Below are positions 54,037 to 62,345 of a stretch of 64,000 nt of DNA, one piece after another. The DNA is from Pseudomonas sp. 10-1B (GTDB lineage: Bacteria > Pseudomonadota > Gammaproteobacteria > Pseudomonadales > Pseudomonadaceae). The translations under genes were made by a program, and so were the position numbers. Position 1 is the first letter of the stretch; every line of letters starts with the position of its first letter. The stretch spans positions 1 to 64,000 of the forward strand of contig NZ_JYKS01000003.1 of the NCBI RefSeq assembly GCF_000935045.1, written 5' to 3'. The notes under the pieces are model-generated. The model was given only the letters and a program-made list of their open reading frames with translations. It ran no database searches and was not told the DNA's origin.

Positions 54037-54163
54037 GTAGATGTGCCGGCCAGGGAAAGCAGCGCAACCCACAATCAGGTAACAGTCTTTTACCGATTAC
54101 CCAGGTTTTCCACTCCCCGCCTTTGCCTATCCTATGCCCGGTCATCCTGCCTGCGATGGACCC

Positions 54164-55825
54164 ATGAAACACTCTCTACCCAGCCGCTACGCCTGCCTCG
54201 CCCTCTGCCTGCTGTTCACCTTCGCCAGCCTGCCATTGCTGACCCAACATGCCTGGCTCTGGCCATTGACCCTGCTCACCGCACTGCTCAGCCTGGTCGG
54301 CCTCAACGACTTGCGCCAAAGCCATCACGCTGTACGCCGCAACTATCCGATCCTGGGCAATATCCGTTACCTGATCGAAACCATCCGCCCGGAAATCCGC
54401 CAGTACCTGATCGAGGGCGACGACGACAAGCTGCCGTTCTCCCGCTCGCAACGCTCGTTGGTCTACGCCCGCGCCAAGAACGAAAGTGCCGAAAAAGCCT
54501 TCGGCACCCTCAACGATGCCTACAAGCCCGGCTTCGAATTCATCAGCCACTCCATGCTGCCGGTGGCCACGCCAGACCCAGCCTCGTTCCGCATCGCCAT
54601 TGGCGGGCCGCAATGTCGCCTGCCCTACTCGGCCTCGATCTTCAATATTTCGGCCATGAGCTTCGGCGCCCTCAGCGCCAACGCCATCGCCGCGCTCAAC
54701 CGTGGTGCACGCATGGGCCGTTTTGCCCATGACACCGGCGAAGGCAGCATCAGCCCTTACCACCGCGAACATGGCGGCGACCTGATCTGGGAGATTGGCA
54801 GTGGCTATTTCGGCTGCCGTACCGAGGACGGCCGGTTCGACCCGCAGCGCTTCGCCGAGCAGGCCCGCTCGCCGCAAGTGAAGATGATCGAGATCAAGCT
54901 CAGCCAGGGCGCCAAGCCCGGCCACGGCGGCATCCTGCCGGGGCACAAGGTCAGCCCGGAAATCGCCGAGACCCGTGGTGTGCGCGTGGGCGAAGACTGC
55001 ATCTCCCCGGCAGCGCACAGTGCCTTTCGCACCCCGGTCGAGTTGCTGCAATTCGTTGCCAGCCTGCGTGAGCTGTCGGGCGGCAAACCGGTGGGTTTCA
55101 AGTTCTGCCTGGGCCACCCGTGGGAGTTCATGGGCATCGCCAAGGCCATGCTGGCCACCGGCATCACCCCGGACTTCATCGTCGTCGATGGCAAGGAGGG
55201 CGGTACCGGCGCAGCGCCACGCGAGTTCAGCGACAACATGGGTGTACCCATGCGCGAAGGCCTGATGTTCGTGCACAACACCTTGGTCGGCCTGAACCTG
55301 CGTTCCAGCATTCGTATTGGCGCAGCAGGCAAGATCGTCAGCGCCTTCGACATTGCCAGCGTACTGGCCATCGGTGCCGACTGGGTCAACTCGGCACGCG
55401 GCTTCATGTTCGCCATTGGCTGCATTCAGTCGCAGAGCTGCCACACCAACAAGTGCCCGACCGGCGTGGCCACCCAGGACCCGCTGCGCCAGCGCGCCCT
55501 GGTGGTGCCGGACAAGGCCGAACGGGTGGCCAGCTTCCACCGCAACACGCTGCACGCACTGGCCGAGATGCTGGCGGCAGCGGGCCTGGAGCACCCTTCG
55601 GAGCTCAAGCCCAAGCACCTGGCGCGGCGTATCAGTCCTAGCGAGATTGGCTTGTTTTCGGATTTGCACACGTTCCTCAAGCCGGGCGAATTGCTCGGTG
55701 GCTCGATTGAAAGCGAGTTTTATGCGCGGATGTGGCGGATGGCGCGTAGTGACAGTTTTGCGCCGGAGACTGAGGTTGCACCTGTAAAGGCGGCAATACC
55801 CCGAAAAGAAGTGGAACTTGCATAG
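54164..55825 (+). CDS. FMN-binding glutamate-synthase-like protein (membrane-anchored)
   Basis: 553 residues. The start at 54164 (MKHSLPSRYACLALCLLFTF) gives two N-terminal membrane helices. The remainder is the FMN/Fe-S barrel of the glutamate synthase large subunit: SASIFNISAMSFGALSANAI, then GHGGILPGHKVSPEIAETRG, VDGKEGGTGAAP and the Fe-S region SCHTNKCPTGVATQDP. It lacks the N-terminal amidotransferase and C-terminal GXGXG domains, so it is not a classical glutamate synthase. The electron source and substrate are unknown. Stand-alone, between REPINs. Confidence 0.88.
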   Translation: MKHSLPSRYACLALCLLFTFASLPLLTQHAWLWPLTLLTALLSLVGLNDLRQSHHAVRRNYPILGNIRYLIETIRPEIRQYLIEGDDDKLPFSRSQRSLVYARAKNESAEKAFGTLNDAYKPGFEFISHSMLPVATPDPASFRIAIGGPQCRLPYSASIFNISAMSFGALSANAIAALNRGARMGRFAHDTGEGSISPYHREHGGDLIWEIGSGYFGCRTEDGRFDPQRFAEQARSPQVKMIEIKLSQGAKPGHGGILPGHKVSPEIAETRGVRVGEDCISPAAHSAFRTPVELLQFVASLRELSGGKPVGFKFCLGHPWEFMGIAKAMLATGITPDFIVVDGKEGGTGAAPREFSDNMGVPMREGLMFVHNTLVGLNLRSSIRIGAAGKIVSAFDIASVLAIGADWVNSARGFMFAIGCIQSQSCHTNKCPTGVATQDPLRQRALVVPDKAERVASFHRNTLHALAEMLAAAGLEHPSELKPKHLARRISPSEIGLFSDLHTFLKPGELLGGSIESEFYARMWRMARSDSFAPETEVAPVKAAIPRKEVELA

Positions 55826-55936
55826 GGCCTCATCGCCGGCAAGCCAGCTCCCACAGGTACAGCAAAAGGCCTGAGACCTGCATACATCCTGTGGGAGCGG
55901 CCTTGCGTCGCGATGGGCTGCAAAGCAGCCCCCCTA
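55826..55936. repeat. REPIN with mixed arms
   Basis: The left arm is of the GCTGGCTTGCC type, the right of the GCCTTGCGTCGCGATGG type followed by GGGCTGCAAAGCAGCCCC. Confidence 0.85.
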
Positions 55937-55952
55937 GGCCTTCAGATCAGGA

Positions 55953-57272
55953 TCAGAAGATGCTGATCGGGTACTCGACGAATACGCGGACTTCGTTGCC
56001 GTCGTCGTTGTAACCGTTCTGCTGCACGGCGTTGTTGGTACGCACGAACGAGCTACGCAGCTTGATCGACAGGTCCTTGGCTGGGCCGTCCTGCACCACG
56101 TAACGGACCTGGTTGAAGATCTCGCGCTCTTTGCCTTCGCCGAAGCCCTGCGGGTTGGCGTTGTTGCGGGTGTTGATGTTGTCACCCACCACGTAGGCCA
56201 GCTTGTAGGTCAGGCCCGGAATGCCGTAGGCACCGAAGTCCAGGCCATAACCCAGCTGCCAGGAACGCTCGTCTTCGGCGTTGAAGTCAGACCAGTACGA
56301 GTTGGCCAGGTAGATGGTCGAACCACCATCACCCACGCCACCTTGGTTCTGGTACCAGCCGTAGTTGTAACCGGTGCTGCCAGTGCTGCGCTGGTGAGCG
56401 ATGGTGAACGAGTGCGCACCGTACGCGTAGGTAGCAGCCAGGCTCCAGATGGTGTTGGAGTCGCCGTTCAGGCCTGCAGCCTTGACGTACTTGTTGTTGA
56501 TGTCCGACTTGTAGCCGTTGAAGTCCAGAGTCAGGGACTGATCGCTGGCGATCGGGAAGACGTAGTTCAGACCCAGGTAGTGCTTGCGCATCACGTCTTC
56601 GTTGTCCGCGGTGTACAGCGAACCGGTGAAGTTGTCGGTGAACTTGTAGCTACCGCCGAGCACGTTGATCGACTTCAGGCCACCACCGTCACGACGCTCG
56701 GCGCTCTTGCGCGCTTCCTGGGTGAAGCGGCCGGCGTTCAGCTCCAGGCCCTGGATCTCTTTGGAGGTGATCAGGGTACCGGTGAAGCTTTCTGGCAGCA
56801 GGCGCGCGTCGTCGTACTGCAGCACAGGCAGTGCCGGCATCTGGTCACCGTACTTGAGCACGGTGTTGGAGATGCGGAATTTCACTGCAGCGCCACCACG
56901 AGCCAGGTTGTGTGGCGAACTGGCGTTGCCTTCGGCATTTTTGGTGTCGTGCGGTTTGAAGAAGTCGACACCGGCACCACCGTTGTGGCCCTTGCCGCCG
57001 TCAAGGCGCACGGCGTACAGGCCGAATGCGTCGACGCCGACGCCGACGGTACCCTGGGTGAAGCCGGAGGAGAAGTTGGCGATGACGCCCTGGCCCCATT
57101 CGATCTGGTCGTCAGTACCGTGCTTCTTGTCACGGTTGATATAGGCGTTGCGCAGAAGGACGTTGGCGTGGCTGTCCTCGATGAAGCCCTTGCTGTCGGC
57201 CTGGTCATTGGCCTGTGCCTGGGTCGCGGCGATCATCGCCAGGGCGACCAGGCTGATCCTGGTTTTCAACAT
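55953..57272 (-). CDS. OprD-family outer-membrane porin (OprE/OprQ-like)
   Basis: 439 residues with a signal peptide cut at TQAQAND. It has the OprD family pattern: GFIEDSHANVLLRNAYINRD at the N terminus, WGQGVIANFSSGFTQGTVGVGVDAFG, a later GYGLDFGAYGIPGLTYKLAY, and the C-terminal VFVEYPISIF with terminal Phe. It forms an 18-strand channel for small, often acidic or basic, organic solutes. I recall PP_0268 (OprE3/OprQ) at the same place in KT2440. The substrate cannot be read. Confidence 0.9.
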   Translation of the reverse strand: MLKTRISLVALAMIAATQAQANDQADSKGFIEDSHANVLLRNAYINRDKKHGTDDQIEWGQGVIANFSSGFTQGTVGVGVDAFGLYAVRLDGGKGHNGGAGVDFFKPHDTKNAEGNASSPHNLARGGAAVKFRISNTVLKYGDQMPALPVLQYDDARLLPESFTGTLITSKEIQGLELNAGRFTQEARKSAERRDGGGLKSINVLGGSYKFTDNFTGSLYTADNEDVMRKHYLGLNYVFPIASDQSLTLDFNGYKSDINNKYVKAAGLNGDSNTIWSLAATYAYGAHSFTIAHQRSTGSTGYNYGWYQNQGGVGDGGSTIYLANSYWSDFNAEDERSWQLGYGLDFGAYGIPGLTYKLAYVVGDNINTRNNANPQGFGEGKEREIFNQVRYVVQDGPAKDLSIKLRSSFVRTNNAVQQNGYNDDGNEVRVFVEYPISIF

Positions 57273-57754
57273 GTTGTTTTCCTTATTTCTTAATCAAAAA
57301 CGCTCTGCAATATGACGCCAGGAACCAACGCCCCTTCGTAGGTTCGACGCTATGCGGATCCAGACTGGAAGGCCTGCCGGTAAGCACCCGGCGACCTTTG
57401 ACAGCCGCATGGCCAGGTCATGGCCAGCAGGCGTTGGCCGAATCCTAGCCGTGTGCGATTACAAATGTCAAAAAGTCGTGAAATGCAGGTTGATATAACC
57501 AAAATCACCGACGGCTCTGGTGCATTTCCATGCCTGTTGGCGCTATCAGAGGGCAATTTATCTTGCGCGGGAAATGCCCTTTTGATCGAACGGACAATTT
57601 TCCTGGGGAGGATTACCGCGAAACCCGCTGCGCATGATGACGTTACAAATAGACACATATGTAAAGACAAGCCTTTACAAATACCCGAGCAATAGCAAAT
57701 AGCAAGCATTACCATTCGCACCTCTTTTTTCACTTGCCCGGTCCGGATGTGCCC
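57273..57754. other. Divergent porin/TonB receptor control region
   Basis: 480 bp with no gene, AT-richer than the neighbours from about 57450 to 57730. It holds the promoters of the porin and of the iron receptor, and the Fur-box candidate at 57695-57713. Confidence 0.55.
57695..57713 (+). promoter_or_regulatory. Candidate Fur box
   Basis: GCAAATAGCAAGCATTACC matches the 19-bp Fur consensus at 12 positions by my count. It lies 41 bp before the start of a siderophore receptor, where Fur repression is expected. Confidence 0.45.
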
Positions 57755-59857
57755 ATGCTTGTACCCTGCCGCCTTTCACCCCTTACGCTTGGCCTGTCGC
57801 TGCTGTTCAGCGCCGGCCTGGCCAGCGCCGCCACCACCACCCTGCCAGAACTGTCGGTTACCGCCGACAGCGAGCGCGAGAAGGACAACCCACGGGTCAA
57901 GGAGGTGAGCACCGCAACCCGCACCTCGACGCCGGTACGTTATGTGCCCCAGGCCATCGACACGGTGAAGACTGCCAACGTGCTGGATTACGGCAGCAAC
58001 ACCCTGGGCAAGGCGCTGGAAGGCATTCCCAACGTCAGCAGCGGCGCCGACACCCGCTTCGACAGCGTGCGCATCCGCGGCTTCGATGCCAGCAACGACT
58101 TCTATCTGGACGGTATTCGCGATGACAGCCAGTACGTTCGCGACCTGCATAACATCGAACGGGTCGAGGTGCTCAAGGGGCCGGCGGCGGTGCTGTATGG
58201 CCGTGGCAGCCAGGGCGGTATCGTCAACCGAGTCAGCAAGGCGCCGGAAGCCGGCCGCCGTTCGACCGTCGAAGCACAAGCCGGCAGCGAAGACCTGCGC
58301 AGCCTGTATGCCGACCTCAGTGCCGACCCCAGCGACACCGTGAGCCTGCGCCTGAACATGGGTAACCAGGACAACAACAGCTTCCGCGACGGTATCGACG
58401 GCAGCCGCCAACTGTTCGCGCCGTCGATCAGCTGGCAGATCAACCCCGACCTGAACTGGCTGGTGCAATACGAATACAGCCGCTACAACCGCACCCCCGA
58501 CCGTGGTATCCCCGGGGTCAACGGCCGCCCGGCAGACGTCAGCCGCAGCACCACCTACGGCGACACTCAGCGCGACTATATCGACGACCGCGCCCAGTCA
58601 CTGCGTTCGCGCCTGAACTACCAGCTCAACGAAACCTGGCAACTGCGCCATACCCTGGGCCTGTTCAAGCTCGACAGCGAGTTCGACAACACCTACCTCA
58701 CAGGCTACAACGCCAGCACCAACACCGTGACACGCCAGCGCTGGCAGCAGGACCTGAACACCCGCAACCTGTTCAACAACCTGGAAGCCGAGGGTGACTT
58801 CAACACCTTGGGCCTGGAGCACAAGCTGCTGGTGGGTGTGGAGTTCGGCAACCAGCGGCGTGACCCGAAGCTGTACACCGCCGCGCCGATTTCTGCTGGT
58901 GGCCAGCCGGTGCCGGGCCTCGACCTTGACAATCCCGACCGCAGCCAGCAGCACAATGGCCGTATGATCGTGTCGAGCAACAACCACACCGTGGTCGACA
59001 GCCGCGGCCTCTACCTGCAGGACCAGATCCGCCTGAATGATCAGTGGCAGATCCTGGCCGGCGTACGCTTCGACCAGTTCGAAGTGGATACCACCAACAA
59101 ATTGCGCAACCTGTCTGAAAAGCAGGACAGCAACGGCACCAGCCCGCGTCTGGGCGTGGTCTACACACCGTGGCGTGATCATTCGTTCTACGCCTCGTGG
59201 AGCAAGACCTTCTCGCCGGTTGGCGGCGGCCTGATCGGCATCACCCCGGGCGCGGCCGGCAACGCCAACGAAACCAAGCCGGAAGAGACTCGGCAGAAAG
59301 AAATCGGGGTGAAGAGCGACTGGCTCGACCAGCGCCTGACCACCACCCTCGCCATCTACGAGCTGGAGCTGTACAACCGCCGCACCCGCGACCCGAACGA
59401 CCCGACCATCACCTTGCTCACTGGCCTGCAACGTTCGCGTGGCATCGAGCTGACCGCCACTGGCAACATCGTCGGCAACTGGTACGTGCGCGGTGGTATC
59501 GGCCTGCAGGATGCGACCATCGTCAAGGACAACAACGGCCAGGAAGGCAACCGCATCAGTGACGTGGCCAAGCGCAACGGCAGCCTGTTCGTGACCTGGA
59601 AACCGGAGCTGGGCTGGTACGCCGAAACCGGCCTGACCCTGGTGGGTGAGCGTTATGCGGACACCCAGAACACCACGGTGTTGCCGGGGTATGGCCGCTG
59701 GGATGCGCTGGCGGGGTACCGTACGCATGACTGGGATGTGCGGGCAGCGTTGAGCAACATTGCCGACAAGACCTACTACAGTTCGGCGACCAGCGCGGCG
59801 CAGATTCAACCGGGTGACCCGCGCAGCCTGGTGGTGACAGGCACTTACAGCTTCTGA
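57755..59857 (+). CDS. TonB-dependent catecholate-type siderophore receptor (Fiu-like)
   Basis: 700 residues from 57755 (MLVPCRLSPLTLGLSLLFSA), signal cut after GLASA. The plug reads RYVPQAIDTVKTANVLDYGS, VRIRGFDASNDFYLDGIRDD and VEVLKGPAAVLYGRGSQGG; the barrel ends in NIADKTYYSS and a terminal Phe (GTYSF). The plug and barrel blocks resemble Fiu/PiuA-type receptors for monocatechol siderophores. No PiuC-type hydroxylase gene is adjacent. Iron control is supported by the Fur-box candidate upstream. Confidence 0.9.
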   Translation: MLVPCRLSPLTLGLSLLFSAGLASAATTTLPELSVTADSEREKDNPRVKEVSTATRTSTPVRYVPQAIDTVKTANVLDYGSNTLGKALEGIPNVSSGADTRFDSVRIRGFDASNDFYLDGIRDDSQYVRDLHNIERVEVLKGPAAVLYGRGSQGGIVNRVSKAPEAGRRSTVEAQAGSEDLRSLYADLSADPSDTVSLRLNMGNQDNNSFRDGIDGSRQLFAPSISWQINPDLNWLVQYEYSRYNRTPDRGIPGVNGRPADVSRSTTYGDTQRDYIDDRAQSLRSRLNYQLNETWQLRHTLGLFKLDSEFDNTYLTGYNASTNTVTRQRWQQDLNTRNLFNNLEAEGDFNTLGLEHKLLVGVEFGNQRRDPKLYTAAPISAGGQPVPGLDLDNPDRSQQHNGRMIVSSNNHTVVDSRGLYLQDQIRLNDQWQILAGVRFDQFEVDTTNKLRNLSEKQDSNGTSPRLGVVYTPWRDHSFYASWSKTFSPVGGGLIGITPGAAGNANETKPEETRQKEIGVKSDWLDQRLTTTLAIYELELYNRRTRDPNDPTITLLTGLQRSRGIELTATGNIVGNWYVRGGIGLQDATIVKDNNGQEGNRISDVAKRNGSLFVTWKPELGWYAETGLTLVGERYADTQNTTVLPGYGRWDALAGYRTHDWDVRAALSNIADKTYYSSATSAAQIQPGDPRSLVVTGTYSF

Positions 59858-59875
59858 TCTTCATTGCCTGAGCCG

Positions 59876-59972
59876 GCCTCTTCGCGGGCACGCCCGCTCC
59901 CACAGGGAAATGCACATTCCTGACAGTTTGCATGGTCTCTGTGGGAGCGGGCGTGCCCGCGAAGGGGCCGCT
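59876..59972. repeat. REPIN, GGGCGTGCCCGC type
   Basis: An inverted REP pair with identical inner arms (CTTCGCGGGCACGCCCGCTC and mirror) after the receptor gene. Confidence 0.92.
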
Positions 59973-59991
59973 ACAGGTAGAACCGATTCGA

Positions 59992-60189
59992 TCAGTGCCA
60001 CACAGCCATCAGCGCCTGCATCTCTGCTTCGCTGATCAGCCCTTGGGGGTATCGCCCGGCAAGCAGACGTCGTGGGTCGGTCGTCCTGACCCTGTTGCTT
60101 CCATGGTGTTTCAACCACTTCGCCAGAACCCTGAGCGATTGGCGATTCACTGCCGATGGGCGCAATGCCGACTCACTTGCTGCGTTCAT
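59992..60189 (-). CDS. Small uncharacterised protein
   Basis: 65 residues (MNAASESALRPSAVNRQSLR), basic, with helices (LRVLAKWLKHHG; SEAEMQALMAVW). A GGGAG lies 12 bp before the ATG, a rather long distance. I cannot assign a family. Short but with plausible composition; it is isolated between a REPIN and the aguA terminator. Confidence 0.5.
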   Translation of the reverse strand: MNAASESALRPSAVNRQSLRVLAKWLKHHGSNRVRTTDPRRLLAGRYPQGLISEAEMQALMAVWH

Positions 60190-60331
60190 TTCTACACGTA
60201 CTCCCTGGCCCGTGAGCGGCTAATTTACGTAAGTATTGTTACAGATCGGAGAGCGCAGCCAGGCCGCGCTATCTACCTGAAAAACAATACAAAACATATG
60301 CCATCATCAGTCGCCGGACATCGCCCGAAAA

Positions 60332-60360
60332 AAAAGGCCCGTCATCTGACGGGCCTTTTC
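60332..60360. terminator. Bidirectional terminator near aguA
   Basis: AAGGCCCGTCA-TC-TGACGGGCCTT flanked by A and T runs, 14 bp beyond the aguA stop on the minus strand. Confidence 0.88.
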
Positions 60361-60373
60361 ATTCACGGCAATC

Positions 60374-61480
60374 TCAACGCTTGACCGGCGCCGGCTGCTG
60401 CTGGGTCAGGCAGTGGATGTTGCCACCGCCCAGCAACAACTCGCGGCCCGGGATCATCACCACCTCATGGTCGGGGAAGATCTTCGCCAGGATCGCTCTG
60501 GCCTCGGCATCTGCCGGGTCGTCGAAGCTTGGTGCAATGATGCCGCCATTGACGATCAGGAAGTTCACGTACGAGCCAGCCAGGCGCACCGACGGGTCAC
60601 GCTCCTGGCTGCCAGCCACCTGATCGACACCGTCACACTCTTCGGCAGTGGCGAACAGCGGGCCCGGGATCGGCATCTTGTGCACGATGAACTCACGGCC
60701 CTTGGCATCGCGGGTGTTTTTCAACACCTCCATGGCCGCCTGGCAGCGCGCATAGTTGGGGTCGTTGGAATCATCGGTCCAGGCCAGTAACACTTCACCC
60801 GGGCGCACGTAACAGCAGAAGTTGTCGACGTGGCCATCGGTTTCGTCGTTGTACAGGCCATCCGGCAGCCAGACCACGGTGTCGACCGCCAGGTGGTCGC
60901 GCAGTACCGTTTCGATCTGCTCGCGGTTCAGGTGCGGGTTGCGGTTACGATTGAGCAGGCATTCTTCGGTGGTGATCACGGTGCCTTCGCCGTCCACATG
61001 GATCGAACCGCCTTCGAGCACGAAGCCTTCGGTGTGGTAGCGTTGGCAGCGCTCCATTTCCAGGACCTTGGCCGCCAGTTCCTCGTCGCGGTTCCATGGC
61101 GCGTACAGGCCGCCCTCGAAACCGCCCCAGGCATTGAAGCCCCAATCCACGCCGCGCACTTCGCCTTGGTCGTTGATGACGAAGGTCGGGCCGGTGTCGC
61201 GCACCCAGGCGTCGTCATTGCTGATTTCGACCACACGAATGTTCGGCTGGTCGAGTTGGCGCCGAGCGTTTTCGTACTGGCCTGCGGAGACGGCGACGGT
61301 CACCGGCTCGAAACGGGCAATGGCCTTGGCCAGGGTCACATGGGCAGCCTGCGCCGGCTTGCCGCCCAGGCGCCAGTTGTCCGGGCGCTCCGGCCAGACC
61401 ATCCACACCTGGGTTTGCGGGGCCCACTCGGCGGGCATGTGGAAACCATCGGTACGGGGAGTGGAGCTGAGGGTTTTCAT
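60374..61480 (-). CDS. aguA: Agmatine deiminase AguA
   Basis: A 368-residue enzyme of the peptidyl-arginine-deiminase fold converting agmatine to N-carbamoylputrescine in arginine-to-putrescine metabolism. Substrate and catalytic motifs are [25 protein letters not shown] and [11 protein letters not shown]; the nucleophile Cys is in [13 protein letters not shown], near the C terminus. The partner aguB is not adjacent in this window. A short palindrome lies 60 bp upstream of the start. Confidence 0.96.
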   Translation of the reverse strand: MKTLSSTPRTDGFHMPAEWAPQTQVWMVWPERPDNWRLGGKPAQAAHVTLAKAIARFEPVTVAVSAGQYENARRQLDQPNIRVVEISNDDAWVRDTGPTFVINDQGEVRGVDWGFNAWGGFEGGLYAPWNRDEELAAKVLEMERCQRYHTEGFVLEGGSIHVDGEGTVITTEECLLNRNRNPHLNREQIETVLRDHLAVDTVVWLPDGLYNDETDGHVDNFCCYVRPGEVLLAWTDDSNDPNYARCQAAMEVLKNTRDAKGREFIVHKMPIPGPLFATAEECDGVDQVAGSQERDPSVRLAGSYVNFLIVNGGIIAPSFDDPADAEARAILAKIFPDHEVVMIPGRELLLGGGNIHCLTQQQPAPVKR

Positions 61481-61539
61481 GATTGACCTCTGTGATGGCC
61501 CTGAGCCGGAGTATGCTGGGGCGTTTGTGAATTTATAAC

Positions 61540-61551
61540 CGATATATATCG
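61540..61551. promoter_or_regulatory. Palindrome upstream of aguA
   Basis: CGATATATATCG, a perfect 12-bp palindrome 60 bp before the aguA start, in an AT-rich stretch. It could be an operator; no regulator gene is adjacent. Confidence 0.35.
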
Positions 61552-61619
61552 ATATTTGAAGCCCGAAAATCGGGATTCCGTCAGGTTATTCGCGCCATAA
61601 AATCGATAACAATCGGCAT

Positions 61620-61638
61620 GACCCTACCTTATAGGGTC
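61620..61638. promoter_or_regulatory. Inverted repeat upstream of rfbC
   Basis: GACCCTA (61620-61626) and TAGGGTC (61632-61638) with a 5-bp spacer. A TTGACA box follows at 61650-61655, but no good -10 element is at the right distance. Confidence 0.35.
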
Positions 61639-61757
61639 GCTAAAACGGTTTGACATCTACAATGGCCAGCCCGTGTGCATTCAGTTACAGATTTGGACAG
61701 AAAAACCTGGCGAGACCGGCTAGGGTCATTACTTGAGCAATGAGCCAGCAAAATGCC

Positions 61758-62303
61758 ATGAACATCATTCCTACCGCGATCCCTGAAGTACTGATCATCG
61801 AGCCGAAGGTTTTCGGTGACAGCCGTGGTTTTTTCCTCGAGGCATTCAACGCGCGTGAGTTCGCGCAGCGCACCGGCGTGAAGGCCGAGTTCGTCCAGGA
61901 CAACCACTCGCGCTCCATCAAAGGTGTACTGCGTGGGCTGCACTACCAGGTGGAAAACACCCAGGGCAAGCTGGTGCGCGTGGTGCAGGGCGAGATCCGC
62001 GATATCGCCGTGGATGTGCGCAAAAGCTCGCCGACGTTCGGCCAATGGGTCGCAGTACACCTGTCGGCCGAAAACCATCGTCAGCTATGGATCCCACCCG
62101 GCTTCGCGCATGGCTTTGCGGTGATGAGCGAATCGGCCGAGTTTCTCTATAAGACCACCGACTACTACAACCCAGGCGCCGACCGCTGCATCCGCTGGGA
62201 CGACTCCCAGTTGGCCATCGACTGGGGGCTGAAACAGCCACCGGTGTTGTCGGAAAAGGACAAGGTCGGCCTGCCACTGGCTGAGGCGGAACTGCTGCCC
62301 TAA
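61758..62303 (+). CDS. rfbC: dTDP-4-dehydrorhamnose 3,5-epimerase RfbC
   Basis: 181 residues from 61758 (MNIIPTAIPEVLIIEPKVFG), chosen to match the usual length; an ATG at 61740 adds six residues. The cupin shows DSRGFFLEAFN, FVQDNHSRS, GVLRGLHYQ with the catalytic His, and LWIPPGFAHGF. It acts in dTDP-L-rhamnose synthesis for surface polysaccharide. The other rml genes are not here; I recall the same isolated place in KT2440. Confidence 0.95.
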   Translation: MNIIPTAIPEVLIIEPKVFGDSRGFFLEAFNAREFAQRTGVKAEFVQDNHSRSIKGVLRGLHYQVENTQGKLVRVVQGEIRDIAVDVRKSSPTFGQWVAVHLSAENHRQLWIPPGFAHGFAVMSESAEFLYKTTDYYNPGADRCIRWDDSQLAIDWGLKQPPVLSEKDKVGLPLAEAELLP

Positions 62304-62345
62304 CTAGCGCATAATTGCGTCAGACTTTTCTGGCGCATTTACGTG

